The position numbers were made by a program, and so were the translations under genes. A stretch of 64,000 nt of DNA, taken from assembly GCA_024256265.1 (NCBI GenBank), contig JACGUK010000004.1, positions 186,001-250,000 of the forward strand. The letters are read 5' to 3'. The notes beneath the pieces were generated by a model. That model was not told the origin of the DNA, did not search any database, and saw only the letters and a program-made list of their open reading frames with translations. Of this stretch, positions 50,101-59,492 are shown in pieces; the stretch's first letter is position 1; each line of letters begins with the position of its first letter. This DNA is from an archaeon. Its GTDB lineage: Archaea > Thermoproteota > Nitrososphaeria > Nitrososphaerales > JACAEJ01.

Positions 50101-51315
50101 ATGTGGGTTGAAAAGTACAGACCGAAGAGCATAGAGAGTATGGTTGGCAACGAAGAGAGCAGGATAGAATTCTTGAATTGGTTAAAGGATTGGAAAAAAG
50201 GATCAAAGCCAGCCCTTCTTATAGGAGCCCCTGGAACAGGAAAAACCACTCTTTTGCACCTTACTTCTAAAAAATTAAGCTATAATGTAATAGAATTGAA
50301 TGCTAGTGATGTTAGAACAAAGGAGAAGATGATGCAGAAGCTAGGACCCGTATTGAGCTCTAAAGGTCTATTCGGTGAGAAATTACTCATATTCTTGGAT
50401 GAAGTTGATGGAATGTATGATAGGCAGGATAGAGGAGGAATAGAGTTCGTAGAAGAATTGATAGAGAGTAGCTTAGTTCCAATAGTCATGGCTGCAAATT
50501 TAGAGGATGATAAAAAAATAATTAAACTAATAAGAAAATCCAGAGTATTTAGGTTCAGAAGAATTCCTCCAAGGCTTGTGGAGATTTATGTTGAGAATAT
50601 TCTTAAAAAAGAAGGTGTTAAACTTAGCAAAGAATCCATTCGCTTGATGGTTAGAGAGTCTAAAGGAGATATGAGGGCAGCCATAAATACAGCCCAATCC
50701 TTCTCAGGTCTATCTACAGAAGAAATTAGCTCTATCATATCGAGTAGAGATTTGACTTACAGCTTAAGAGAAGGCTTTGAAAATTTCTTTAATGCTGATT
50801 CTCAAGAAAAAGCCTATGAAGCCTTAAGAATTTGTGATGCAATGCCAAGAGATAAGGTAAGATTAGCCTATACGAGCGTTATAAATAGCAATTTAAGTGA
50901 GGATAAACTCATAAAGGCTTTAGAGAAGATAGGAGAAGCTGATGAAATTGTGAAGATGATAGGAAAGACTCAGGAATGGAGGCTATTAAGATATTTTGAC
51001 AGATTACTTGCTTACTCTCTCTTCAAAGCTCTTCCTAAAGGTGCAGTTAGTTATAGTGAAGATGATATGCCTTGGGATTTAAAGGTTAGGATGTGGAATG
51101 AAAGTAAAGCATTAAGAGATACTGGCAAAAGTTTATCTAAATTTCTTCATACATCTTCTCGAGAAGTTTTATCAACATTCATGCCATATTTATTGGTAAT
51201 TCTAAGCAAGGATAAAGGTTCTATGGAAAGATTTTTTAGACTATTAGGCTTGGATGATAGTTCATTAAAGGTCATTATGAAGGAGACTGAAAGAATTAGC
51301 ATAAAGGTGAGATGA
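50101..51315 (+). CDS. rfcL: Replication factor C large subunit
   Basis: A 404-residue clamp loader subunit. Starts MWVEKYRPKSIESMVGN, with Walker A at residues 42-49 (GAPGTGKT), Walker B LIFLDEVDG, and the archaeal large-subunit C-terminal domain (helical collar). A C-terminal PCNA-interaction peptide is not evident at the end. The small subunit gene is not in this window. A GTG/ATG start is not in doubt because of the WVEKYRP motif. Confidence 0.93.
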   Translation: MWVEKYRPKSIESMVGNEESRIEFLNWLKDWKKGSKPALLIGAPGTGKTTLLHLTSKKLSYNVIELNASDVRTKEKMMQKLGPVLSSKGLFGEKLLIFLDEVDGMYDRQDRGGIEFVEELIESSLVPIVMAANLEDDKKIIKLIRKSRVFRFRRIPPRLVEIYVENILKKEGVKLSKESIRLMVRESKGDMRAAINTAQSFSGLSTEEISSIISSRDLTYSLREGFENFFNADSQEKAYEALRICDAMPRDKVRLAYTSVINSNLSEDKLIKALEKIGEADEIVKMIGKTQEWRLLRYFDRLLAYSLFKALPKGAVSYSEDDMPWDLKVRMWNESKALRDTGKSLSKFLHTSSREVLSTFMPYLLVILSKDKGSMERFFRLLGLDDSSLKVIMKETERISIKVR

Positions 51316-51316
51316 T

Positions 51317-51664
51317 TTGATAGTTGCAATAGGAGAATGGTTTAAGCTACCAAGGTTGGGAAGAGAGTTCTTCATTAGCCTCATGAAGGCAGGTTTGATG
51401 TATGATAAGTCTAAAGGCTTTAAGGCTGAAGCTAACACTGATCTGATTAAAATATCATCAATATTGAAGAGGGCTTTAGGAGAAGATTTTGAATTCGTTC
51501 CAAAGTGCTTTACATGTAATTCAATCATAGATTGCTACTCTTGTGCATATTATCTGATCTGTGATGTTAAGAGTTTAACTCCAAATTGCCTTTGTGATAA
51601 TTGCATGAGTAATGAAGATGCTTTTGCCATTTATAGTAATGCTTTGATGAAGAAGATGAGTTGA
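51317..51664 (+). CDS. Cys-rich small protein downstream of rfcL
   Basis: A 115-residue protein starting at TTG one base after the rfcL stop. It holds eight cysteines in the second half (FTCNSIIDCYSCAYYLICDVKSLTPNCLCDNCM), a likely zinc-binding module. No named family. The tight coupling to rfcL suggests a replication or repair accessory role, but this is only position. Confidence 0.65.
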   Translation: MIVAIGEWFKLPRLGREFFISLMKAGLMYDKSKGFKAEANTDLIKISSILKRALGEDFEFVPKCFTCNSIIDCYSCAYYLICDVKSLTPNCLCDNCMSNEDAFAIYSNALMKKMS

Positions 51665-51671
51665 TAAATTT

Positions 51672-51962
51672 ATGATAAAGCATATAGTTCTATTCAATCT
51701 AAAGTCAAACACTTTAAACCATTTCGATCATTTTGCAAAGATAACAAAAGAAACATTATCTAAAATTCCTGGAGTTCAGAACTTATCCATTGGATTATCT
51801 ATCAAACTAGATGCAAGATACAAGTATTTGATAATAATGGAGTTTGCTGATGAAAATTTGTTGAAAGAGTATAGAGCTCATCCAATTCATGTGAAGTATC
51901 GTGATGAGCATTTCAAGCCAGCCATTGAGGAGTATATTTCTCTTGATTACGAATTAATTTGA
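51672..51962 (+). CDS. Dabb-family (stress-responsive alpha/beta barrel) protein
   Basis: A 96-residue ferredoxin-like barrel protein. Family markers: MIKHIVLFNLK, KIPGVQNLSIGLSIKLDARYKYLIIMEF, and YRAHPIHVKYRDEHFKPAIEEYISLDYEL. Dimeric alpha/beta barrels of this kind bind small molecules or act as cofactor-free enzymes; the ligand is unknown. It ends tail to tail with moaA, overlapping its last codons by 9 bases. Confidence 0.85.
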   Translation: MIKHIVLFNLKSNTLNHFDHFAKITKETLSKIPGVQNLSIGLSIKLDARYKYLIIMEFADENLLKEYRAHPIHVKYRDEHFKPAIEEYISLDYELI

Positions 51963-52874
51963 ACAAGGTTTAAAGTAAGGCTCACGATTCATTACAGATT
52001 TTACATAAGCCTTCAGAACTTTAGAATGATCGCCTTTAGCAATAGCATCACTTATGTATACTTTATTATCATTCCTCATCAAGCATGGCTTAAAAGCACC
52101 ATCATTCGTGAGGCGAATTCTGTTACAAAAGGCACAAAATTCTGTATTGTCAACTGGATGAACTACCTCAACAGTAGAATTACCAAGGTCGTAGACCTTT
52201 CTCTTATGCATAGACTCTCTAACCCATGATCTTAAAGCCCTATCCTCAAGAATCCTTTCAATAGAGAATGGCTCTATGTGCATCTTATCGTAAAGTTCAC
52301 TCTTTATCCTTATAGGCTCTAATTCAATTACTTGAATCTGTGCATTAACTTCACTTGAGAATTTTATGTAATCATCAAGCTCATCATCGTTTATTCCTTT
52401 CAACAATACCATGTTTATCTTTACAGGAGTTAATCCATGCTTTACAGCAGATCTAACTCCTCTTAAAACAGGCTCAAGTTTACCTTTTGTAACTTTATAG
52501 TACCTATGTGGATCAAGGGAAGGTATATTGATATTGACTCTATCTAATCCAGCCTTCTTCAAAGGCTCAGCCAAAGGCTCTAATAGAGATGCATTAGTGA
52601 CCATGGACAATTCTTGAATGCATTGAACAGATGCTACTCTGTTAACTATTTCGACTATATCCTTTCTTATCAAAGGCTCACCACCAGTTATCTTAACTTT
52701 TCTAACACCGTAGCTTGTTGCAATTCTCACAATTTCTTCAATAATCTCTGGCGTGAGCTTATCTTCTAAAACATCATTTCCCTCTTTATGGCAAAATATA
52801 CAATTAAGGTTGCACTTTGAGGTCACAGATATTCTTAAGTTGTAAGTTAACCTTCCATAAGAATCTAGAAGCAC
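51954..52874 (-). CDS. moaA: GTP 3',8-cyclase
   Basis: A 306-residue radical SAM enzyme making the first step of molybdopterin. The first cluster is Cys21-x3-Cys25-x2-Cys28 (CNLNCIFC), and the GTP-side cluster is CAFCNRIRLTNDGAFKPC. The C-terminus is PYFKPCSN, without the Gly-Gly tail found in many bacterial MoaA. Starts with GTG. It ends the moaC-moaB-moaA run and may be translated after moaB with a gap of 4 bases. Confidence 0.92.
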   Translation of the reverse strand: MLLDSYGRLTYNLRISVTSKCNLNCIFCHKEGNDVLEDKLTPEIIEEIVRIATSYGVRKVKITGGEPLIRKDIVEIVNRVASVQCIQELSMVTNASLLEPLAEPLKKAGLDRVNINIPSLDPHRYYKVTKGKLEPVLRGVRSAVKHGLTPVKINMVLLKGINDDELDDYIKFSSEVNAQIQVIELEPIRIKSELYDKMHIEPFSIERILEDRALRSWVRESMHKRKVYDLGNSTVEVVHPVDNTEFCAFCNRIRLTNDGAFKPCLMRNDNKVYISDAIAKGDHSKVLKAYVKSVMNREPYFKPCSN

Positions 52875-52878
52875 TTTT

Positions 52879-53400
52879 TCACATCCTTATATGATAGACC
52901 ATATGGGATAACTCTGGTAGGATCAAGCTTAAAGCCAATTCTACAGCCTGTGGTGATCCAGGTAAGCAGAATATAAGTTTACAATTCAAAGTACCAGCCA
53001 AAGCCCTTGATAGATAAGATGGAGGACCTATCTTTTGATAGCTTATAGCTCTGAATAGTTCTCCAAATCCCTCTATCTCCTTATCCAATAAAGGCATTAT
53101 AGATTCAAATGTTACATCTTTTTTTGCTAAGCCTGTGCCACCTGTTAAAATTACAGCATCAGCATCTTCATCATATAAACTACGAAGAACTTCTAGCCTT
53201 ATCATCTCTTCATCATCACTTATCAGCTTTCTTGATACTATTTTATGACCACTTGCTTTTATCATGCTAACAGCTTTTGATCCGGATTCATCATCAACAG
53301 ATATTCCTTGAGAAGCCTTCTCATACCTAGATGAGCTTACAGTTATTACTGTAACATTTACGCTCCTTGGGGCTAGTCTCTTATGCTCCTCATAAGTCTT
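52879..53400 (-). CDS. Molybdopterin adenylyltransferase/MoaB-type protein, start not resolved
   Basis: The protein core is clear: VNVTVITVSSSRYEKASQG, ILTGGTGLAKKDVTFESIMPLL, IFCLPGSPQAVELALSLILPEL, the MogA/MoaB fold with its molybdopterin-binding TGGTG loop. An ATG at 53265 would remove the first strand and is not the start. In frame upstream there is no ATG, GTG or TTG back to a stop at 53464-53466. The frame lies -1 to moaC, whose stop is at 53400-53402, so it may be made by frameshift or use an odd start. An indel error is also possible. Confidence 0.75.
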   Translation of the reverse strand, partial: KTYEEHKRLAPRSVNVTVITVSSSRYEKASQGISVDDESGSKAVSMIKASGHKIVSRKLISDDEEMIRLEVLRSLYDEDADAVILTGGTGLAKKDVTFESIMPLLDKEIEGFGELFRAISYQKIGPPSYLSRALAGTLNCKLIFCLPGSPQAVELALSLILPELSHMVYHIRM

Positions 53401-53837
53401 TAACTTCTCTTCACCTTCCTCAAGACCTTTATGTTTGAAATCATAGTTGTAGGATATTGACCTTTATCGTCCTTCTCATACTTTTTAACTACATCCCAAA
53501 GATTAAGTAAAGCTATAGTTGTTGCTGTCAAAGCCTCCATTTCAACTCCAGTCTTGCTGTTAGCTATTATCTTCGATTTTACTATTATTCTATCATCTTT
53601 GATTCTTATATCAACATCAGTGCTCTCAATAGGGATAGGATGGCATAGAGGCATTATAGATGGTGTAAACTTTGCTCCTTGAATCCCTGCCAATTTTGCT
53701 ATTTGAGTAGGGTCTCCCTTCTCTATCCTTCCCTCTTTTATCAGCTTTATAGTCTCAGGCTTTAGTTTTATCTCCCCTAAAGCTATAGCCTCTCTATACT
53801 GCTCTGGCTTCTTCGATATATCTATCATTTTAGCCAT
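53400..53837 (-). CDS. moaC: Cyclic pyranopterin monophosphate synthase
   Basis: A 145-residue MoaC, the enzyme completing cPMP after MoaA. It has MIDISKKPEQYREAIALGEIKL, KGDPTQIAKLAGIQGAKFTPSIMPLCHPIPI, KTGVEMEALTATTIALLNLWDVVKKYEKDDKGQYP and IKVLRKVK at the end. Residues for substrate (Lys in KGD, His in LCHP, Asp in WDVVK) are present. It overlaps the moaB frame by -1. It starts 1 base after the upstream helical gene. Confidence 0.93.
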   Translation of the reverse strand: MAKMIDISKKPEQYREAIALGEIKLKPETIKLIKEGRIEKGDPTQIAKLAGIQGAKFTPSIMPLCHPIPIESTDVDIRIKDDRIIVKSKIIANSKTGVEMEALTATTIALLNLWDVVKKYEKDDKGQYPTTMISNIKVLRKVKRS

Positions 53838-53838
53838 T

Positions 53839-54345
53839 CTAATCGCCTTTGCTCGTGAAAGAAGTTATCTTAGATTGAGTATAACCAGACTTCTTCATCC
53901 TTTTAGTCTTTGGAATATTCTTAAGGCTTTTGCTCAGTTCTAAGCCTGTCATGCTTATGATCCTTTTCACAACAGGGTTAGGAGATTCGAAGGATTTGTT
54001 GAGCAAGACCTTCAGCCTAGCCATCTTAGAGATTATAATATCTAGCCTACTCATTATCTCACTTTTTTCTTTTTTCAAAGTTAAATCTTGCTTTAAATCT
54101 GCTAAGAGTGAAGAAAGTTCATCATAAGCCTTCTCTGCTGTCACAGATTTCTCAGGCTTAAGCAATAGAATAGTCTTTGTAGCCTTATAGCCCTCATTGC
54201 CAGCCTTCCTGAGGAGGTTGTTTATATCATCAAGAATTTCGTTGAAGGGCTTGAATGATAGATCTCTTCTAAGCTTCTTCACATCTTCCATCATCTCATC
54301 GAATTTTCTCAGGTTCGAAAGGCGTTCCATGCTAATCTTTTCCAA
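53839..54345 (-). CDS. Coiled-coil protein, unknown
   Basis: A 168-residue protein of long helices (KFDEMMEDVKKLRRDLSFKPFNEILDDINNLLRKAG, DELSSLLADLKQDLTLKKEKSEIMSRLDIIISKMARLKVLL) with a basic Ser/Thr-rich end. It is next to moaC but divergent from the MoxR-VWA gene, with 125 bases between. It could serve either neighbour. No domain recognised. Confidence 0.6.
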   Translation of the reverse strand: MEKISMERLSNLRKFDEMMEDVKKLRRDLSFKPFNEILDDINNLLRKAGNEGYKATKTILLLKPEKSVTAEKAYDELSSLLADLKQDLTLKKEKSEIMSRLDIIISKMARLKVLLNKSFESPNPVVKRIISMTGLELSKSLKNIPKTKRMKKSGYTQSKITSFTSKGD

Positions 54346-54470
54346 AGTTATATTAAATGAAGATTTGATATCTGATAAGCTTTCCTCTTATTACCTCAAG
54401 ATAAAAAATAAGCTTCATCAAAACTTATATTCTAATGAAATATTTTTATTATTGACCTATAGGGGTTATT

Positions 54471-56342
54471 ATGCTGATGTTTTCAAAGATAAAAGATGAA
54501 GTCAAGAATATACAAAAGGAGTGTAAGATAATAGGTCGAGACGCAGAGCTAGAGTATGCTCTTACTGCAGTCTCAGCTGGCAAGAATGTCCTCTTTGAAG
54601 GACCAGTAGGGGTTGGTAAAACAGTAATAGCCATGGCTATAGCTAGGCACTTTAAGCGTGAATTTTACAGAGTTGATGGAGATGAGCGCTACACTGAGAA
54701 TAAGTTGACTGGATGGTTCGATCCTGCAACAGTCATAATGAAAGGCTACTCTTGGGAGACATTCATACCAGGTCCATTGACTCAGGCTATGACGGATGGC
54801 GCCTTCCTTTTCATAAATGAGTTGAATAGGATGCCTGAAGGAACTCAGAACGTTTTACTGCCAGCCATGGATGAAAAGCAGATAATTCTCTCAAAGCTCG
54901 GCTCAATTAAAGCCAAACAAGGTTTCATAATAATAGCAACTCAAAACCCTGAAGAGTTCGTCGGTACAAGCAGGCTCAGTGAGGCTCTTAAAGATCGATT
55001 CATATTGATCAAGCTTGAATACCAGTCTGAGGATGAGGAGAGGAAGATAGTAAAAAAGGAAACTGGATGCAATGAAGATACTGTTATAGAGATAGCTGTC
55101 AAGATCATAAAGAAGACAAGAGAAGAACCTGAGATAAGGCGTGGATCATCTATTCGTGGTGCAATAGACATCGTAGACTTGATTCAGCGCTTATCAGGAA
55201 GCTTTACTCTAGACCCAGATATTTGGACTAAAGCTGCTATCATGGCTTTAGCCACAAAGATAGAACTTCAAGATAGAGCAACTCAAAGCATGAAAGAAGT
55301 AGTCCAAAAGATAGTTACATCGGTTCTTAAAGATTATTCAAAAAGCTCTAGTGAGCAATCGACTGGGGATACTGGCGCTAAAGGTGAGATAGATAGGTTT
55401 GATGCTTTAGTTCTATCTAGAAATTTACCCCTTCTAAAAGATGCCATAAGCAAAGGAGAAATTACTAAAGCCCTTTTCCTTATCCAAGAGTCTCCACAAT
55501 CTATTTATGAGATTCTTTGTAAAGAAGGTCTTTTTGATAGCATGTTACAAGCTGCAGAGCACTCAGAATTAAAATGGTCAGCAGCTCAGCTTCTAATAAC
55601 ACTTCAAACAGCAAAGCTCGATCCTATGCATAAAAAGATTGCGAGAAGGATTCTGAATAGAACTATCATAAGAATAGCAGCCCAGATAGCTGGGAAAGGG
55701 ATAGTCCCTAAAAAATGTATTGAAGTTCCGTTCGAACCCGGTCTAGAAGACTTTAACATTGAACAGACTCTTGAGAATAAACTTGGTAAGAATTTCATCG
55801 ATTATCAAGATATAGTGTCCATCAAAAAACAAGAAAAGAAGAGTGCAGTCTCATTGATGTTAGATATAAGCAACTCTATGCAGCAAGAAAAGATAGCCAT
55901 AGCAGCTTTAGCAGTTGGTGTATTGGCACATAAGTTACGTGAAGATCACTATTCAATCATAACATTCAATGATAATGCACAAATCCTTAAGCCTATAAAC
56001 TATTGCCCAGATATAGAGAATCTAATCGATAATATGCTTGATCTTCAACCAGGAGGACTGACGGATATAAAAGTAGCTTTAGATAAGGGCTTGGAAGAAT
56101 TAGAAAAATTAGATTTATCTGAGAAGGTAGGAATTTTAATAACAGATGGTTGGGTCACAAAGGGAGACAGTCCATTGAGTTCTGCTGGGAAGTATCCTAG
56201 GCTTCATGTTATACAAGTTCCTTTCACTGTAAGTGGGGATTATGATATGTGCAGAAACCTTGCAAAGGCTGGAAGAGGAAAATACTCCTATGTTGAAAAC
56301 TTTCATGATTTGCCTCGTGCCATAATGAACATATTCAGATGA
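54471..56342 (+). CDS. MoxR-type AAA+ ATPase fused to a VWA domain
   Basis: A 623-residue protein. The N-terminal MoxR-like AAA+ part has Walker A at residues 44-51 (GPVGVGKT), LFINELNRMP as Walker B, and a sensor in IIATQNPEEF. A helical middle follows. The C-terminal von Willebrand A domain has the MIDAS motif DISNSM near residue 465 and GGLTD near residue 530. MoxR and VWA partners are usually separate genes acting as a chaperone that activates metalloenzymes or complexes. The single-chain fusion is less common. The client is unknown. Confidence 0.85.
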   Translation: MLMFSKIKDEVKNIQKECKIIGRDAELEYALTAVSAGKNVLFEGPVGVGKTVIAMAIARHFKREFYRVDGDERYTENKLTGWFDPATVIMKGYSWETFIPGPLTQAMTDGAFLFINELNRMPEGTQNVLLPAMDEKQIILSKLGSIKAKQGFIIIATQNPEEFVGTSRLSEALKDRFILIKLEYQSEDEERKIVKKETGCNEDTVIEIAVKIIKKTREEPEIRRGSSIRGAIDIVDLIQRLSGSFTLDPDIWTKAAIMALATKIELQDRATQSMKEVVQKIVTSVLKDYSKSSSEQSTGDTGAKGEIDRFDALVLSRNLPLLKDAISKGEITKALFLIQESPQSIYEILCKEGLFDSMLQAAEHSELKWSAAQLLITLQTAKLDPMHKKIARRILNRTIIRIAAQIAGKGIVPKKCIEVPFEPGLEDFNIEQTLENKLGKNFIDYQDIVSIKKQEKKSAVSLMLDISNSMQQEKIAIAALAVGVLAHKLREDHYSIITFNDNAQILKPINYCPDIENLIDNMLDLQPGGLTDIKVALDKGLEELEKLDLSEKVGILITDGWVTKGDSPLSSAGKYPRLHVIQVPFTVSGDYDMCRNLAKAGRGKYSYVENFHDLPRAIMNIFR

Positions 56343-56352
56343 TTTTTCTAAA

Positions 56353-56922
56353 TTACTCTACAATGCGAATTTTAACTTCATCATTTGAATAAGGCATCTT
56401 CCTAAAGCGTCTTTGAACAACCTTCAGCATATCTTTTACTCTCTCATCTTTCGCCTCTTCAGCATATCTTTTAACTTCCTCGAACGTTTTCTCATCAAAT
56501 ACATTTTTAGTGAGCATATCCGAGAGGATGGACAAAGCCCTTTTGGACTCTTCACTAATCAAATCTTCTGCCTCTTGGGCTTTTAAGATTTTTCTAACAC
56601 TTGTATTGCTTAATATAATCTCTAAAACATCTTCCTCATTAAGTTCAAAGCTTTCATCTTTATGCTCGACCAACCATCTTTCACTCAAAGGCTTAAAGGA
56701 GAATTCTTCATCTTGTTCTATTAAAGTAAACTGTCCACTTAAAGTATGACGTAATAGTTCGACTTGCGGTTTAAACTGTAGCAGGTAGGCATCGAAGTTT
56801 TGAATAGACTTTACGAAATTTAGCCTTCCTGAAGCCTTAAGGATATAATTTCTACTAATATCATCATTGCTAATTATGCTCATGGAAAATACTGTTCCCC
56901 AAGTCTCCCATCTATATATCAT
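56353..56922 (-). CDS. Unknown helical protein opposite the MoxR-VWA gene
   Basis: A 189-residue protein. The N-terminal 100 residues are mixed (ISRNYILKASGRLNFVKSIQNFDAYLLQFKPQVELL); residues 100-189 are charged helices (NEEDVLEIILSNTSVRKILKAQEAEDLISEESKRALSILSDMLTKN, KRYAEEAKDERVKDMLKVVQRRFRKM). It is tail to tail with MoxR-VWA, 10 bases apart. No family is known to me. Confidence 0.6.
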   Translation of the reverse strand: MIYRWETWGTVFSMSIISNDDISRNYILKASGRLNFVKSIQNFDAYLLQFKPQVELLRHTLSGQFTLIEQDEEFSFKPLSERWLVEHKDESFELNEEDVLEIILSNTSVRKILKAQEAEDLISEESKRALSILSDMLTKNVFDEKTFEEVKRYAEEAKDERVKDMLKVVQRRFRKMPYSNDEVKIRIVE

Positions 56923-57093
56923 ATTCTACATCTCTTATAGCTTGAAAAATCAGTTTTATAACTTAAAATTTTATATTTTATCCTCTTTATTATAAGGTAA
57001 ATTCATATAGATAAAGATTTTTAAGATCGGCTTATTTATGCTGGAAAAGAATAGAGTATGTAAAATTTTAAAAATGCCTTGCCCTAAATCTTA

Positions 57094-58422
57094 ATGTTGA
57101 GCAAATTTATTGAAGAGATGGATTGGTCAAGGTTTAGGACTCATAGTGCATCGAAGGCTCTAAACTCTAGAGAAGGAGAGTATGTTAGGCTATTAGGTTG
57201 GGTAGCATCGAAGAGAATCATAGGCAATATATTATTCTGTTTAATGAGAGATGGTAGTGGATTCATTCAAGTTGCAGGAAAGAAAGGAATAACTGATGAC
57301 AATACTCTTGATATTATGAGAAGAGTTAGCTTAGAGTCTGCTGTGATGGTAGGAGGAGTGATAAGAGATGATGAGAGGGCTCCTGGAGGTAAGGAATTAT
57401 CTGTGAAGGAGTTTCAGATAATAGCATTAGCAGAAAAATGGCCCATAACCAAGAGCGCCATAAAATCTCCATCCTTTCTTTACGATAATAGACATCTCTC
57501 AATAAGAGGAAGAAAAGCTATATCAATTCTCAAGATAAGGTCTGAATTAATCTACTCATCTATAGAATTCTTTACAAAGAATGGCTTCTTTTTGATAAAT
57601 GCGCCTACATTGGTTCAATCAGCCTGTGAAGGAGGGGCAACTTTATTCAACCTAGATTACTTTGGTAAAATCGCTTTTCTTACTCAAAGTGCTCAACTCT
57701 ATGAAGAGGCTGCCATATGCTCTTTTGAAAAGGTCTTTGTACTTCAACCTGCATTCAGAGCAGAGAAGTCAAAGACAGCCAAACATCTAACAGAGTTCTG
57801 GATGCTAGAAGCAGAGCAAGCCTTTGCTACTCATGATGATATAATGAGGCTTGAAGAAGATTTAGTATTTCATATAACAAATAGTGTAGTTGAAAAATGC
57901 TCTGAAGAGCTAAAGATTATAGGGAGAAAGTTCTCACCACCAAATCCTCCTTTTCCAAAGATAACTTATGATGAGGCTAGAGATATGGCTATTAGTAAAG
58001 GCATAGAGTTTGATTGGGGAGAAGATATACCAACAGAGGCTGAAAATATTTTATCTAAGAACTTTGAAAAACCATTCTTCATAACTGGTTATCCTTTGAG
58101 CGCTAGAAGCTTTTACCATATGGCAGACCCTAAAGATGAGAGAATAACTCTATCTTCAGATCTGATGGCTCCTGAAGGCTATGGCGAGATAGCAACTGGA
58201 GGGCAAAGAATACACGATTATAATGCTTTATTGGATAGAGTTAGAAGGCAAGATTTGCCTACAGAATCTTTTTCATGGTACCTTGATCTTAGGAAATATG
58301 GTTTACCTCCTCATTCAGGCTTTGGCATAGGTATAGAAAGGCTTGTAAGATGGATCTGTGATTTAAAGCATATAAGGGCATCAACTCTATTCCCAAGAAC
58401 TATAACGAGGATAAACCCATAA
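57094..58422 (+). CDS. asnS: Asparaginyl-tRNA synthetase
   Basis: A 442-residue class II synthetase: N-terminal OB fold (GEYVRLLGWVASKRIIGNILFCLMRDGSGFIQV), motif 2-type PAFRAEKSKTAKHLTEFWMLEAE, CEGGATLFNLDYFGKIAFLTQSAQLYEE, and motif 3 GFGIGIERLVRWI. The ACEGGATLF segment is characteristic of AsnRS and related archaeal enzymes. It charges tRNA-Asn. An AT-rich, possibly leaderless promoter precedes the ATG. It could in principle be an AsnRS-like asparagine synthetase (AS-AR), but the OB domain argues for tRNA binding. Confidence 0.83.
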   Translation: MLSKFIEEMDWSRFRTHSASKALNSREGEYVRLLGWVASKRIIGNILFCLMRDGSGFIQVAGKKGITDDNTLDIMRRVSLESAVMVGGVIRDDERAPGGKELSVKEFQIIALAEKWPITKSAIKSPSFLYDNRHLSIRGRKAISILKIRSELIYSSIEFFTKNGFFLINAPTLVQSACEGGATLFNLDYFGKIAFLTQSAQLYEEAAICSFEKVFVLQPAFRAEKSKTAKHLTEFWMLEAEQAFATHDDIMRLEEDLVFHITNSVVEKCSEELKIIGRKFSPPNPPFPKITYDEARDMAISKGIEFDWGEDIPTEAENILSKNFEKPFFITGYPLSARSFYHMADPKDERITLSSDLMAPEGYGEIATGGQRIHDYNALLDRVRRQDLPTESFSWYLDLRKYGLPPHSGFGIGIERLVRWICDLKHIRASTLFPRTITRINP

Positions 58423-58488
58423 TTTCCTTTCTTACTTATTTCGTTTAAATAAACATTAACATTAATATCTATGTATTAGAATAATTAG

Positions 58489-59481
58489 ATGAGCATGAGC
58501 GAGGAAGATCTTGAGCTAGAATCCCTTGATGGTGTAGGACCAGCAACGAAGCAGAAGCTTACAGCTGCTGGCATATACAGTATACTAGATTTAGTATCTA
58601 GAGGACCATCAGAGATAGCTGATGCAGTTAACATAGATTTAAGCAGAGCGATTGAGCTTATCAACAAGGCAAGGGCAAAGCTAGTTGAGTTAGGAAGACT
58701 TGAGAAAGAGTTCATATCTGCTACTGAACTTTACAAGAAGCGCCAAGCCATAGATAGGATAAGCACTGGATCGAAGAATCTTGATGATCTATTAGGAGGA
58801 GGAATTGAAACTCAAGCTGTAACAGAGCTCTATGGTGAATATGGTTCAGGAAAGACTCAGGTATGCCATACTTTATGTGTTAAAGTTCAAACACCAAAAG
58901 AGCAAGGCGGGTTAAGTTCTGGAGCTATTTATATTGATACTGAGAATACTTTTAGACCTGAGAGGATAGTAGAGATAGCAGAAGTCCATAATCTAGAGCC
59001 TGAGGATATTCTTAACAAAATAATAGTGGCAAAGGCATACAACAGCGCCCATCAAGAGCTAATAGTAAGAGAGGTTGGAAGGCTCGTAGAGAAGGAGAAG
59101 ATGAGGCTACTCATCGTGGATTCTGCCGTTGCCCATTATAGGGCTGAGTTCTTGGGTAGAGGAACTTTAGCAGAGAGGCAGCAGAGGCTGAATAGGTTCA
59201 TGCATAACTTATTAAGAATAGCTGAGGTTCATAATGTAGCAGTAGTAGTAACGAATCAAGTTCAAGCAGCTCCTGATGTATTCTTTGGCGATCCAACAAG
59301 ACCTACAGGAGGACATGTAGTAGCCCATACAAGCACTTATAGAATATATCTAAGAAAGGCTGGCAAGAATAGGATAGCAAGGATGATGGATAGTCCTTAC
59401 CATCCTGAGAGAGAAGCTGTATTCATTCTCAATGAAAAAGGAATCGATGATCCACCAGAGGATACTCCTAAAAGAAAGTGA
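58489..59481 (+). CDS. radA: DNA repair and recombination protein RadA
   Basis: A 330-residue archaeal recombinase. A helix-hairpin-helix N-terminal domain (SLDGVGPATKQKLTAAGI) is followed by the RecA core with Walker A at residues 116-124 (GEYGSGKTQ), Walker B LLIVDSAVAHYRAE, and DNA-binding loops near NRFMHNLLRIAEVHNVAVVVTNQV and GDPTRPTGGHV. It forms nucleoprotein filaments for strand exchange. Length is normal. It is 12 bases upstream of the retropepsin-like gene. Confidence 0.95.
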   Translation: MSMSEEDLELESLDGVGPATKQKLTAAGIYSILDLVSRGPSEIADAVNIDLSRAIELINKARAKLVELGRLEKEFISATELYKKRQAIDRISTGSKNLDDLLGGGIETQAVTELYGEYGSGKTQVCHTLCVKVQTPKEQGGLSSGAIYIDTENTFRPERIVEIAEVHNLEPEDILNKIIVAKAYNSAHQELIVREVGRLVEKEKMRLLIVDSAVAHYRAEFLGRGTLAERQQRLNRFMHNLLRIAEVHNVAVVVTNQVQAAPDVFFGDPTRPTGGHVVAHTSTYRIYLRKAGKNRIARMMDSPYHPEREAVFILNEKGIDDPPEDTPKRK

Positions 59482-59492
59482 CATAATGGGCT

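Noticed and set aside
53263..53265. ATG as start of moaB
   Set aside because: It would remove the first beta strand and part of the conserved core (VTVITVSSSRY).
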